Positions 25,531-33,721 of a stretch of DNA of 49,339 nucleotides are shown here, in pieces. Below the pieces are notes generated by a model. That model saw only the letters and a list, made by a program, of their open reading frames with translations. It searched no databases and was not told where the DNA came from. The position numbers were made by a program, and so were the translations under genes. Positions within the stretch are counted from its first letter, which is position 1. The number at the start of each line of letters is the position of its first letter. The stretch lies in assembly GCF_017996735.1 (NCBI RefSeq), contig NZ_JAGOGJ010000042.1:1-49339 (forward strand). Direction: 5' to 3'. Source of the stretch: Niveispirillum sp. (GTDB taxonomy: Bacteria > Pseudomonadota > Alphaproteobacteria > Azospirillales > Azospirillaceae).

Positions 25531-26541
25531 ATGCGGGCGGGCCGCCGTATCCTGATCGCCGGGGCCGGCAGTGTCGGCTGCTATGCCGGGGGGTGTCTGG
25601 CCCTGGCCGGCCGGCCCGTCACCCTGCTGGGCCGGCCGGCGCTGATGCAGCGGCTGGCGGATGCCGGCCTGCGGGTCAGCGACCTGGACGGGCGGGACCG
25701 TGTCGCACCGGCCGGACCGGGCCTGCGGCTGGATACCGACCAGGATCAGGCCATGGCCGATGCCGGCCTGATCCTGGTCACGGTGAAATGCGCCGATACG
25801 GCAGCGATGGCCGACCTGATCGCCGACCATGCGCCGCCGGACGCGCTGGTCATTTCCTGCCAGAACGGCATCGGCAACGCCGATATCCTGGCCGCCCGGC
25901 TGGGCGCGCATCGGGTACTGGCCGGCATGGTGCCATTCAACATCGTGCAGTTGCCCGACGGCCGGTTCCACCGGGGCACCGGCGGCCAGGTGATGATCCA
26001 GGCAGGACAGCCGGGGGTGCGCCAGGAACTGGATGTGCCGGGCCTGCACGTCGACGAAAGCGCCGACATGCAGGCGGTGCTGTGGGGCAAGCTGCTGATC
26101 AACCTGAACAATGCGCTGAACGCGCTCTGCGGATTGCCACTGGCCCGGGAACTGGGCGCACGGCCCTGGCGGGTGCTGCTGGCGCGTCAGCAATGGGAAG
26201 GGTTGCGGGCACTGAAACGGGCGGGGATCAAGCCCGCGACATTCTCCACCGTGCCACCGCCCCTGCTGCCCTGGATCCTGTGCCTGCCCGACGCGCTGTT
26301 CCGCGTGGTGGCGCGGCGCATGCTGGCCATCGACCCGCTGGCCCGATCGTCCATGTGGGAAGATCTGGAACGCCGCCGCCCGACGGAGATCGGGCGGTTG
26401 CAGGGGGCGGTGATCGACCTTGCCCAACGCCACGGCCTGGACGCGCCCGTGAACCGCCGCGTCCGCGACCTGATCCAGGCGGCGGAGGCGGCGGGACAGG
26501 GATCGCCAGGGTTGAGTGCCGACGCCGTTGGGGGTCGTTAG
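25531..26541 (+). CDS. 2-dehydropantoate 2-reductase family protein
   Basis: 336 residues. N-terminal NADPH-binding Rossmann fold with ILIAGAGSVGCYAGG, then LVTVKCADT and the substrate-site region SCQNGIGNADIL. A helical C-terminal domain contains LWGKLLINLNNALNALCG with the conserved lysine. Canonical PanE reduces ketopantoate to pantoate for coenzyme A. This one is longer than the typical 290-310 residues and is coupled to an Mpo1-like gene rather than pan genes. Its real substrate could therefore be another 2-oxo acid; that is inference. It is followed by a palindromic element and the convergent thiG. Confidence 0.88.
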   Translation: MRAGRRILIAGAGSVGCYAGGCLALAGRPVTLLGRPALMQRLADAGLRVSDLDGRDRVAPAGPGLRLDTDQDQAMADAGLILVTVKCADTAAMADLIADHAPPDALVISCQNGIGNADILAARLGAHRVLAGMVPFNIVQLPDGRFHRGTGGQVMIQAGQPGVRQELDVPGLHVDESADMQAVLWGKLLINLNNALNALCGLPLARELGARPWRVLLARQQWEGLRALKRAGIKPATFSTVPPPLLPWILCLPDALFRVVARRMLAIDPLARSSMWEDLERRRPTEIGRLQGAVIDLAQRHGLDAPVNRRVRDLIQAAEAAGQGSPGLSADAVGGR

Positions 26542-26657
26542 CCAAGGGGCGGACATGACCCTTGGAGGCCAGCGACCGCTGGCCCGCAGGCGCGTGCCTG
26601 AGTAAGCCAAGCTGCCGGATGGCAGCGCCCGGCGCTTGAGGGAGCAGCTTAACTCCC
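26542..26657. repeat. Modular extragenic palindromic element, copy 4
   Basis: The outer palindrome CCAAGGG..CCCTTGG spans 26542-26565. A GGCCAGC-GACC-GCTGGCC hairpin, CAGGC-GCGT-GCCTG and CTGCC-GGAT-GGCAG follow, then CGCCCGGCGC and TTGAGGGA. GGGAG/CTCCC pair across the thiG stop. Hairpin by hairpin it parallels copy 3 at 21450-21593, with arms changed in compensating fashion (CCAAC-GGAT-GTTGG there, CTGCC-GGAT-GGCAG here). It lies between the convergent reductase and thiG genes. Confidence 0.78.
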
Positions 26658-27419
26658 GATCAGGCCCAGTTCGGGGCTGGAAGCCTCGGCCCGCAGGCGC
26701 TTGGGGATACGGCCAGCCAGCCGCGCCATGCGCCCGCCTTCCACACCGGCCCGCATGGCCGCCGCCATCATCACGGGATCGGTGCTTTTCGACACGGCCG
26801 TGTTCAGCAGAACCGCGTCGCAGCCCAGTTCCATGGCCAGGGCGGCATCGCTGGCGGTCCCGATCCCGGCATCCAGAACCACGGGAACGCTGCTGTTCCG
26901 GCAGATCGTTTCAATATTGTAGGGGTTCAGGATGCCCAGCCCCGTGCCGATGGGCGCGCCCAGCGGCATGACGGCGGCACAGCCGACATCGGCCAGCCGG
27001 CGGCAGATGATGGGATCATCGGTGCAATAGGGCAGGACCACGAACCCGTCGCGCACCAGCTCATCCGCCGCGCGCAGCAACTGTTCCACATCGGGATACA
27101 GCGTCTCCCGGTCGCCGATCAGTTCCAGCTTGATCCAGTTGGTGTCCATGGCCTCGCGCGCCAACTGCGCCGTCAGGACCGCGTCCTTCACCGTGGAACA
27201 GCCGGCCGTGTTGGGCAGCAGCCAGACCTTGCCCGCCACCAGATCCAGCAGCCCCTCGCCATAGCCGGTCAGGTCGGCGCGGCGCACGGACACGGTCAGG
27301 ATTTCGGAGCCGGAGGCTTCCAGACTGTCCAGGAACACCTGCTGGTTGGGATAACCGGCGGAGCCCAGGAACAGGCGCGACCTGAAGCTCTTGCCCGCGA
27401 TCTTCAGCGGATCCTTCAT
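26649..27419 (-). CDS. thiG: Thiazole synthase
   Basis: 256 residues from MKDPLKIAGKSFRSRLFLGSAGY; a longer in-frame ORF would run into thiS. The TIM-barrel enzyme makes the thiazole phosphate ring of thiamine from deoxyxylulose phosphate, dehydroglycine and ThiS thiocarboxylate. Family landmarks are RLFLGSAGYPNQQ, SVRRADLTG, LLPNTAGC, the Schiff-base lysine region WIKLELIGD, MPLGAPIGTGLG and VLDAGIGTASDAA. It is the last gene of the thiO-thiS-thiG operon, one base from thiS, and is controlled by the TPP riboswitch upstream of thiO. Confidence 0.97.
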   Translation of the reverse strand: MKDPLKIAGKSFRSRLFLGSAGYPNQQVFLDSLEASGSEILTVSVRRADLTGYGEGLLDLVAGKVWLLPNTAGCSTVKDAVLTAQLAREAMDTNWIKLELIGDRETLYPDVEQLLRAADELVRDGFVVLPYCTDDPIICRRLADVGCAAVMPLGAPIGTGLGILNPYNIETICRNSSVPVVLDAGIGTASDAALAMELGCDAVLLNTAVSKSTDPVMMAAAMRAGVEGGRMARLAGRIPKRLRAEASSPELGLIGS

Positions 27420-27420
27420 C

Positions 27421-27630
27421 TCAACCACCTTGCAGAACCTTGACGATTTCCACCCGGTCGCCGGGGGACAGAATGGTGTCAGCCCAGCGCCCGCGCGGGA
27501 TGACGCTGTCATTCAGGGCGACGGCGATGCCGCGCGCGCCGGGATCGATGCCCTCCGCCGCCATCACGGCGGTCAGGGCATAATTGTCGGGATCGGTGTT
27601 CTTTCCGTTGACGCTGATCATCCTGTCCAT
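27421..27630 (-). CDS. thiS: Sulfur-carrier protein ThiS
   Basis: 69 residues (66 if the second methionine, MISVNG, is used). Beta-grasp ubiquitin-like fold with the obligatory C-terminal Gly-Gly (VEIVKVLQGG), which is adenylated and thiocarboxylated to deliver sulfur to ThiG. ALNDSVIPRGRWADTILSPGDRVEIV is typical of the family. It sits between thiO (three-base gap) and thiG (one-base gap), which fixes its identity despite its small size. Confidence 0.95.
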   Translation of the reverse strand: MDRMISVNGKNTDPDNYALTAVMAAEGIDPGARGIAVALNDSVIPRGRWADTILSPGDRVEIVKVLQGG

Positions 27631-27633
27631 CCT

Positions 27634-28782
27634 TTACGCGGCACAAGCCGCGTTGAAACGGCCCGCCCCGAACGGGGCGATATGCGGATCGATGCGGCCG
27701 GTCAAGACCAGATCGGCGATGGCGTCGGCCGTCAGCGGGGCCAGCAGGATGCCGTTGCGGTGATGCCCGGTGGCCAGGACCAGGCCATCCAGGCCCAATG
27801 CCGGCCCCAGGATGGGCGCATCGTCGCGGCAGCCCGGCCGGTGGCCCGTCCACATCTCCTTCACCGGCAGTTCCTCCACCCCCGGCAGGGCCCGCCAGGC
27901 GGCATCCAGCAGGGCCAGAACCCCGCCCGCCGTCATCTGGCTGTCGAACCCCTTCTCCTCCGTCGTCGCCCCGATGATCAGGGTGCCGTCGGCGCGGGGC
28001 ACCAGATAGCATTTGGGTGCCCAGACGACATGGGTCAACAGCGGGTTGGCGGGGTCCATGGAAAGCGACATCATCTGTCCCTTCACCGGCCGCACCGGCG
28101 GCGGGCTGGCCTGTCCGGGAACAAGGCGCGACCAGGCACCGGCGGCCAGCACGACCTGATCCGCCGCGACGACACGGTCGCCCAGGACCACGCCCGTCAC
28201 ACGTCCCCCCCGCACGTCCAGGCCCGTGACCTCCACCCCTTCATGAAGGCGGGCACCGGTGCGTTCCAGGGCGACAATCAGGGCGGCACTGGCCAGCCGG
28301 TTATCGACCTGTCCGTCCCTGGCACTGAACACGCCGGCGGCGGTGCGCGGGTTGAGGAAGGGTTCCTTTTCCTTTGCCGCCGCCCCGGTCAGCCAGACAA
28401 GATCCAGGCCCAGACCGCGCTGGAATTCGTAATTCGCGCGCAGCAGTTCCACCTCGTCCCGCGTACTGGCCACCACCAGCGTGCCCTGGTTGCGCAGACC
28501 GACGGGCAGGCCTGTCAGGGCCTCCAGCTCGGCCGCGAAGCCCGGCCAGCGGGCCTGGCTTTCCAGGCAGAGTGGCAGCAGGGTCTGTTCCCCCGGCTCC
28601 GCCTCCACACCGGCGGCCAGCATGCCGGCGGCGGCGCGGCTGGCCGCCTGTCCGGCGATGTCCCGGTCGAAAATATCGACCGACGCGCCGGCCTGGGCCA
28701 GCCGCCAGCCGATGGCCATGCCGATGATGCCGCCGCCGATGATGGCGACGCGCGGCTTGTCCTTCATGGTGGGCATTGTCAT
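27634..28782 (-). CDS. thiO: Glycine oxidase ThiO (FAD-dependent)
   Basis: 382 residues. It oxidises glycine to the imine needed by ThiG; this is the oxygen-dependent route used instead of ThiH. The N-terminal FAD-binding motif is VAIIGGGIIGMAIGWRLAQAGASV (about 10-33), with a DAO-family core, VVLAAGAWSRLV and the C-terminal GLVLATGHHRNGILLAPLTADAI. Start at the first ATG of MTMPTM, preceded by AAGGCGG. The ribosome site lies directly at the 3-prime edge of the TPP riboswitch, fitting control of translation initiation. First gene of thiOSG. Confidence 0.95.
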   Translation of the reverse strand: MTMPTMKDKPRVAIIGGGIIGMAIGWRLAQAGASVDIFDRDIAGQAASRAAAGMLAAGVEAEPGEQTLLPLCLESQARWPGFAAELEALTGLPVGLRNQGTLVVASTRDEVELLRANYEFQRGLGLDLVWLTGAAAKEKEPFLNPRTAAGVFSARDGQVDNRLASAALIVALERTGARLHEGVEVTGLDVRGGRVTGVVLGDRVVAADQVVLAAGAWSRLVPGQASPPPVRPVKGQMMSLSMDPANPLLTHVVWAPKCYLVPRADGTLIIGATTEEKGFDSQMTAGGVLALLDAAWRALPGVEELPVKEMWTGHRPGCRDDAPILGPALGLDGLVLATGHHRNGILLAPLTADAIADLVLTGRIDPHIAPFGAGRFNAACAA

Positions 28783-28789
28783 ATCCGCC

Positions 28790-28872
28790 TTCTCCCTTCG
28801 CCGGCATGACCCGGATCAGGTTCTATGGGTGTGATCTCAGCCGCGTGGCGATAGGCCAGACGGCACCCCAGG
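28790..28872 (-). promoter_or_regulatory. TPP riboswitch (THI element)
   Basis: On the minus strand this contains the conserved TPP aptamer blocks in order: CTGGGGTGCC, GGCTGAGATCACACCC, AACCTGATCCGGGT, then CATGCCGGCGAAGGGAGAA. It ends eight bases before the thiO start, with the ribosome-binding site (AAGGCGG) immediately following. Known mode: TPP binding closes the P1 stem and hides the start region, so thiamine pyrophosphate would shut off thiO-thiS-thiG. Confidence 0.97.
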
Positions 28873-28967
28873 GTCCATGCGCTATGTCATGGGCCTGTCA
28901 CGGATGGAATGCAAGGGGATGAGGCCTGACAATTCCGCCCCGCCGGTCCGCCCCGCCGGGATCGCGC

Positions 28968-28996
28968 TTGACCATTAGCGGCGCCGGGCATATTTG
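28968..28996 (+). promoter_or_regulatory. Candidate sigma-70-type promoter for def
   Basis: TTGACC (28968-28973), a 17-base spacer and TATTTG (28991-28996), about 57 bases upstream of the def start in the divergent region shared with the thi operon. Confidence 0.5.
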
Positions 28997-29052
28997 CCCC
29001 CATAGGGAACATTCCCGTCCTGCCAGACTTTCTGCCCCCGGAACCCGCCCCC

Positions 29053-29550
29053 ATGTCGCTTCTGCCCATCCTCACCATTCCCGACACCCGCCTGAAGGCG
29101 AAGTGCAAGCCGCTGGCCAATGTTGATGGCCGTGTCGCGACCCTGATGGATGACATGCTGGAGACCATGTACAAGGCGCCGGGCATCGGCCTTGCCGCGC
29201 CGCAGATCGGCCTGCTGGAACGCCTGATCGTGGTGGACGTGTCGGAGAACCGGGGCGATCCGCTGGCCATGGTCAATCCGGAACTGATCTGGACGTCGGA
29301 CGAACTGGCCGTGACGCAGGAAGGCTGCCTGTCGATCCCGGAGATCTATGCCGATGTGACACGGCCCAAGATGGTGCGCGTGCGCTATGTCGACCGGGCG
29401 GGCGAAGTGCAGGAAATGGATGCCGACGGCCTGCTGGCCACCTGCATCCAGCATGAGATCGACCATCTGAACGGTGTGCTGTTCATCGACCACCTGTCCT
29501 CGCTGAAGCGCAACATGCTGCTGCGCAAGTACAACAAGGCGAAGAAGTAA
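29053..29550 (+). CDS. def: Peptide deformylase
   Basis: 165 residues. It removes the N-formyl group from nascent proteins. All three family motifs are present: GIGLAAPQIG (44-53), EGCLSIPE with metal ligand Cys92, and QHEIDHLNG with His134, catalytic Glu135 and His138. Normal length, ending in a basic tail KYNKAKK. It forms a unit with fmt, the opposite activity on initiator tRNA, and thiE. A palindromic element lies between def and fmt. Confidence 0.97.
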   Translation: MSLLPILTIPDTRLKAKCKPLANVDGRVATLMDDMLETMYKAPGIGLAAPQIGLLERLIVVDVSENRGDPLAMVNPELIWTSDELAVTQEGCLSIPEIYADVTRPKMVRVRYVDRAGEVQEMDADGLLATCIQHEIDHLNGVLFIDHLSSLKRNMLLRKYNKAKK

Positions 29551-29552
29551 AG

Positions 29553-29667
29553 GGAGCTTTTGCGCTCCTCAATCGCCGGCGCCGCATCCGCGGCTTGGCT
29601 TACGCCGCATGTGCGGCGCGGCGGCAGTCGCCGCCGAAGTGTTTTACGGACACCCGTAAAACGCTTC
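29553..29667. repeat. Modular extragenic palindromic element, copy 5
   Basis: A small hairpin GGAGC-TTTTGC-GCTCC (29553-29568) is followed by CGCATCCGCGG, a GCCGC-ATGT-GCGGC hairpin and the family core CGGCGGC-AGT(C)-GCCGCCG with AAG. It ends in an outer palindrome AAGTGTTTTACGG/CCGTAAAACGCTT (29637-29649 with 29654-29666, one G-T pair). It lies within the def-fmt transcript, so it would be present as RNA. The core equals that of copies 1 and 2. Confidence 0.8.
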
Positions 29668-29696
29668 CCTCCACTCTCCGTCAGGAAGGTGTACCC

Positions 29697-30623
29697 ATGC
29701 CGCTGCGTCTCGCCTTCATGGGCACGCCGGATTTTTCCGTTGGCATCCTGGATGCCCTGGTCGCCGCCGGACATGAGGTCGTCTGTGTCTACAGCCAGCC
29801 GCCCCGCCCCGCCGGGCGCGGTCAGCAATTGCAGGCCAGCCCCGTGCATCGCCGGGCGGAAGCCCTGGGGATTGAGGTGCGCACGCCCAAAAGCCTGCGC
29901 AAGGCCGAGGAACAGGAAGCCTTCGCGGCCCTGAACCTGGATTGCGCCATCGTCGCCGCCTATGGCCTGATCCTGCCGCAAGCGATCCTGGATGCGCCGC
30001 GCCTGGGCTGTGTCAATGTCCATGGCAGCCTGCTGCCGCGCTGGCGCGGGGCCGCGCCGATCCAGCGGTCGATCCTGGCCGGTGATGCGCAGACGGGGGT
30101 GACCATCATGCAGATGGATGCCGGGCTGGATACCGGCGCCATGCTGTTGAAGGAGGCGTTGCCCATCACGCCGCGTATGAATGCCGCTGAACTGCATGAC
30201 GCGCTGGCCGCCATGGGCGCGCGGCTGATGGCACAGGCCCTGCCCGGCATCGCCGATGGCAGCCTGACGCCCGTGCCGCAGCCGGACGACGGCGTGACCT
30301 ATGCCGCCAAACTGTCGAAGGACGAGGGGCGGCTGGACCTGACCCGTGCCGCCGCTGAGCTGGACCGGCAGGTGCGCGGCCTTTACCCCTGGCCAGGCAC
30401 CTGGATCGATCTGCCAAATGACGAAAAGCTGAAGGTGCTGGAGGTTCTGCCGGTGGAGGGCACCGGGGAGCCGGGAACGCTGCTGGATGCCGGTCCGACG
30501 CTGGCCTGTGGCGACGGCGCCCTACGTCTGCTGCGCGTGCAGCGGCCGGGCAAGGGGCCAGTGGATGGTGCCTCCTTCCTGCGCGGATATCCGCACCGCA
30601 TCGGCGGGAAGCTGACGGCGTGA
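29697..30623 (+). CDS. fmt: Methionyl-tRNA formyltransferase
   Basis: 308 residues from MPLRLAFMGTPDFSVGIL, with AGGAAGG seven bases upstream; a longer frame reads through the upstream repeat and is rejected. It formylates initiator Met-tRNA. Formyl-transferase N-domain with FMGTPDFS, YGLILPQAIL and the 10-formyl-THF signature VNVHGSLLPRWRGAAPIQ (about 105-122), with a tRNA-binding C-domain (about 205-308). The stop overlaps the thiE GTG start by four bases. Confidence 0.97.
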   Translation: MPLRLAFMGTPDFSVGILDALVAAGHEVVCVYSQPPRPAGRGQQLQASPVHRRAEALGIEVRTPKSLRKAEEQEAFAALNLDCAIVAAYGLILPQAILDAPRLGCVNVHGSLLPRWRGAAPIQRSILAGDAQTGVTIMQMDAGLDTGAMLLKEALPITPRMNAAELHDALAAMGARLMAQALPGIADGSLTPVPQPDDGVTYAAKLSKDEGRLDLTRAAAELDRQVRGLYPWPGTWIDLPNDEKLKVLEVLPVEGTGEPGTLLDAGPTLACGDGALRLLRVQRPGKGPVDGASFLRGYPHRIGGKLTA

Positions 30624-31231
30624 AGCCGCTGCCCACCCCGCCCCTGCTGCTGATCACCGACCGGACACAGGCGGCGGGCGGGTTGCTGGCGGCAGTGACA
30701 GCGTGCGTATCAGCGGGGTGCCGGTGGGTCAGCCTGCGGGAAAAGGACCTGCCTATCCCCGAACAGGCGGCATTGCTGCGGTCCCTGCGCCCCCTGCTGG
30801 CCGGGGTGGGCGGCACCCTGACGGTGCATGGCGATTCGGCCCTGGCCAGCCTGTGCGACGGGGTTCATCTGCCTGACGGGGCGGATATCGTCGCCCTGCG
30901 CGCCGCCCTGGGTCCCGATGTGCTGATCGGTGCTTCCTGTCATGACCGGGCGGGTGTGATGGCGGCGGCCGGGGCGGGAGCGGATTACGCCACGCTCAGC
31001 CCCATTTTCCCCACCGCGTCGAAGCCGGGATATGGCCCGGCCCTGGGGCCGTCCGTCCTGTCGGGCCTGTCACTGCCGACCCTGGCGCTGGGCGGGGTGG
31101 ACGCGGACAATCTGGCGGCCTGTATCGCGGCGGGGGCGGCGGGTGTGGCCGTGATGGGCGGGCCGATGCGCGACCCATCCTGCGTCCAGTCGTTGCTGGC
31201 TGCGACGCCGGGCCGCAAGGCCGGCATTTGA
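30620..31231 (+). CDS. thiE: Thiamine phosphate synthase (ThiE/TenI family)
   Basis: 203 residues from a GTG overlapping the fmt stop as GTGA, so translation is coupled to fmt. It joins thiazole phosphate and pyrimidine pyrophosphate to thiamine phosphate. Landmarks are LLLITDR, VSLREKDL, LTVHGDSALAS, GVHLPDG, IGASCHD, YATLSPIFPTASKPGYGPALG and LALGGVDADN..GVAVMGG. Substitution of the usual IND by VHG and the short length leave some possibility of a TenI-like paralogue. It is outside the riboswitch-controlled thi operon, which is on the other strand 1.8 kb away. Confidence 0.85.
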   Translation: MKPLPTPPLLLITDRTQAAGGLLAAVTACVSAGCRWVSLREKDLPIPEQAALLRSLRPLLAGVGGTLTVHGDSALASLCDGVHLPDGADIVALRAALGPDVLIGASCHDRAGVMAAAGAGADYATLSPIFPTASKPGYGPALGPSVLSGLSLPTLALGGVDADNLAACIAAGAAGVAVMGGPMRDPSCVQSLLAATPGRKAGI

Positions 31232-31289
31232 CCAGGGGCCGGGTTCGACCCCATATCACCCCATCCTTTCACCCACCGAACGGCCTGTC

Positions 31290-32321
31290 ATGAATGCCGC
31301 CCCCGCCCATGGTTCCCGTGCCGTCGCCAACTGGCTGCTGCTCTGCGCCGGCATGGTCTTTGTCATGGCCATCATCGGCGCCATCACCCGCCTGACGGAA
31401 AGCGGCCTGTCCATCACCGAATGGAAGCCCATCACCGGCGCCCTGCCGCCGCTGAACGAGGCGCAATGGCTGGTCGAGTTCGAGAAATACAAGCAGATCC
31501 CCGAATATCAGGTGCTGAACCAGGGCATGAGCCTGGAGGAGTTCAAGCAGATCTTCTTCTGGGAATGGTTCCACCGCCTGTGGGGCCGGCTGATCGGGCT
31601 GGTCTTTGCCTTGCCGCTGGCCTGGTTCGCCGTTAAGGGCATGGTGACGCGGGCCATGCTGCCGAAACTGGTCGGCCTGTTCATCCTGGGCGGGCTGCAG
31701 GGCTTCATCGGCTGGTTCATGGTGCAGTCGGGCCTGTCGGTGCGCACCGATGTCAGCCATTACCGGCTGGCCCTGCATCTTTCCATGGCGCTGATCCTCT
31801 ATGCCCTGCTGATCCAGACGGGGCTGGGCCTGCGCCATCCGGGTACCGTCCACCGGCCCGATCGGGCGGGCCTGCGCCGCCATGGCTGGGCCGCCATGGT
31901 GATGGTGTCGGTCACCGTGGTCTGGGGCGCCTTTGTTGCGGGTCTGGATGCCGGCTTCGCCTACAACACCTGGCCCTTGATGAATGGCGAGTTTGCGCCC
32001 CCGGAAATGTGGAACCTGACGCCGTCCTGGCTGAACTTCCTGGAGAACACGGCCACGGTGCAGTTCACCCATCGCTGGCTGGCCATCGCCACCGCCGCTG
32101 TCGTCCTGTCCTATGCCTGGCGCGTGGGACAGCGGGCCGACCTGCCCGATCTCGCCAAACGGTCGGCGCTGTGGCTGTCACTGGGCATCGGCGGTCAGGT
32201 GGTGCTGGGCATCACCACCCTGCTGCATGCCGTGCCCGTTGCCCTGGGATCGGCGCACCAGGGCGGGGCGCTGGTGGTGATCGCGCTGCTGACCCGGTCG
32301 ATCCACACGCTGCGGCGCTGA
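31290..32321 (+). CDS. ctaA: Heme A synthase (CtaA/Cox15, alphaproteobacterial type)
   Basis: 343 residues, about eight membrane helices. It converts heme O to heme A for cytochrome oxidases in the inner membrane. The Cox15-type N-terminus has IGAITRLTESGLSITEWKPITGALPPL, then EFKQIFFWEWFHRLWGRLIGL with the heme-ligand histidine. A second-half counterpart is VQFTHRWLA, and the last heme-side histidines are in LLHAVPVALGSAHQGGALVV. Normal length. No other cytochrome oxidase assembly gene is adjacent. It is convergent with rnd. Confidence 0.95.
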   Translation: MNAAPAHGSRAVANWLLLCAGMVFVMAIIGAITRLTESGLSITEWKPITGALPPLNEAQWLVEFEKYKQIPEYQVLNQGMSLEEFKQIFFWEWFHRLWGRLIGLVFALPLAWFAVKGMVTRAMLPKLVGLFILGGLQGFIGWFMVQSGLSVRTDVSHYRLALHLSMALILYALLIQTGLGLRHPGTVHRPDRAGLRRHGWAAMVMVSVTVVWGAFVAGLDAGFAYNTWPLMNGEFAPPEMWNLTPSWLNFLENTATVQFTHRWLAIATAAVVLSYAWRVGQRADLPDLAKRSALWLSLGIGGQVVLGITTLLHAVPVALGSAHQGGALVVIALLTRSIHTLRR

Positions 32322-32340
32322 TCAGCGGCCGATCCGGCCC

Positions 32341-33492
32341 TTAGGCCAGATCGACGATCTTGACCTTCTTGCCGGCAATGGCCAGGGCCAGCTTGCCCTG
32401 CTTCAACCGCAGGGCCGCCTCGCCGAACAATTCCCGGCGCCAGCCCTTGAGAGCATCGACATCAGCCTTGTCGTCGCCCGCGATGGCTTCCAGATCGGCG
32501 GCGTTGGCGACAAGGCGGCTGGCCACGTCGTTGTCGTCGCAGACCATCTTCAGCAGCACGCGCAGCAGTTCCACGATGGGCGCGATGCCGGGGGCCGGTT
32601 CCGCGCGGGGTTCCACACGGGGCAACGCGCTGTCGGGGATCCCCTGGGCCGTTTTGATGGCGGCCATGATCTCGGCCCCGTAGCGGCCCTGGGCCATGCC
32701 GGCGCCCAGGCCGCGCGTGCGGCCCAGATCATCGACATTGGCGGGCGCGTGGGCGGCGATTTCCATCAGCGCCTCATCCCGCAGCACACGGTTGCGCGGC
32801 AGGTTCTTGCGCTGCGCCTCCCGCTCCCGCCAGGCGGCGACCTCTTTCAGGATGGCCAGGAAGCGCGGCTTCTCGGTCCGGACCTTCAGGCGCTTCCAGG
32901 CATCCTCCGGTTCCGTCCGGTATGTGGCGGGATCGGTCAGGATGGCCATTTCATCGGCCAGCCAGCCTTCGCGCCCTGTGCGGGTCAGCTTGGCACGGAT
33001 CTTCTCATACGCCGGGCGCAGATGCGTGACGTCGGACAGCGCGTAATGAAGCTGCCGGTCGGTCAGCGGCCGGTGCGACCAGTCGGTGAAACGGCTGGAT
33101 TTGTCGATGCGGGCCGGCGTCAGCTTGGTGATCAGCGTCTCATACCCGACCGAATCGCCAAAGCCGCAGACCATGGCGGCGACCTGCGTGTCGAACAGCG
33201 GCGCTGGCACCTTGCCCGTCAGGTTGACGAAGATTTCCAGATCCTGCCGCGCAGCATGGAACACCTTCAGCACTGATGTGTCGGCCAGCAGTTCGAACAG
33301 CGGCGACAGATCGATGCCCGGCGCCAGCGGGTCGATGGCCGCAGCCTCGTTCGGGCCGGCCACCTGGACCAGGCATAGTTCGGGCCAATAGGTTTTTTCC
33401 CGCATGAATTCCGTATCGACGGTGACGTATTCGGCGTCACGGACACGGGCGATGAAGGCGGAAAGGGCGTCGGTCGTGGTGATCAGGCTCAT
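32341..33492 (-). CDS. rnd: Ribonuclease D
   Basis: 383 residues from MSLITTTDALSAFIARV; the ORF extends 77 codons further but that part has no family similarity and lies in the intergenic region. A 3-prime exoribonuclease that matures tRNA. DEDD catalytic domain with VDTEFMRE (Exo I, about 24), VFHAARQDLEIF (Exo II, about 83) and LHYALSDVTHLRPAYE (Exo III). One or two HRDC-like helical domains follow (about 215-290 and 320-375). It is divergent from aspS. Confidence 0.94.
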   Translation of the reverse strand: MSLITTTDALSAFIARVRDAEYVTVDTEFMREKTYWPELCLVQVAGPNEAAAIDPLAPGIDLSPLFELLADTSVLKVFHAARQDLEIFVNLTGKVPAPLFDTQVAAMVCGFGDSVGYETLITKLTPARIDKSSRFTDWSHRPLTDRQLHYALSDVTHLRPAYEKIRAKLTRTGREGWLADEMAILTDPATYRTEPEDAWKRLKVRTEKPRFLAILKEVAAWREREAQRKNLPRNRVLRDEALMEIAAHAPANVDDLGRTRGLGAGMAQGRYGAEIMAAIKTAQGIPDSALPRVEPRAEPAPGIAPIVELLRVLLKMVCDDNDVASRLVANAADLEAIAGDDKADVDALKGWRRELFGEAALRLKQGKLALAIAGKKVKIVDLA

Positions 33493-33721
33493 GGTCGCCT
33501 GTGATACAACAGCCCATCGCCGCTGTCGAATGCGGATATCCGTCGGGCCGGCATGCGCGGATACGGTTTTGCAGCGGGAATCCCAACGATGCCGGGGCTG
33601 TCCCGCGCTTGCCGGCCTTGACAAGCCGACCCCGTCCGGTGTGGTGTGCGCCATTCGTGCCGGTGGCTTTGCTGCCGGTGTCCCCTTTCTGTTGCCCATT
33701 CGCACCCGGGATCGATCCGCC

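Noticed and set aside
32322..32340. GGCCG/CGGCC dyad between ctaA and rnd as a terminator
   Set aside because: Only five pairs with a three-base loop and no T tract; too weak to claim.
33612..33640. TTGACA near the aspS start as a promoter
   Set aside because: No acceptable -10 hexamer at 16-18 bases, and the TTGACA lies within GC-rich sequence.
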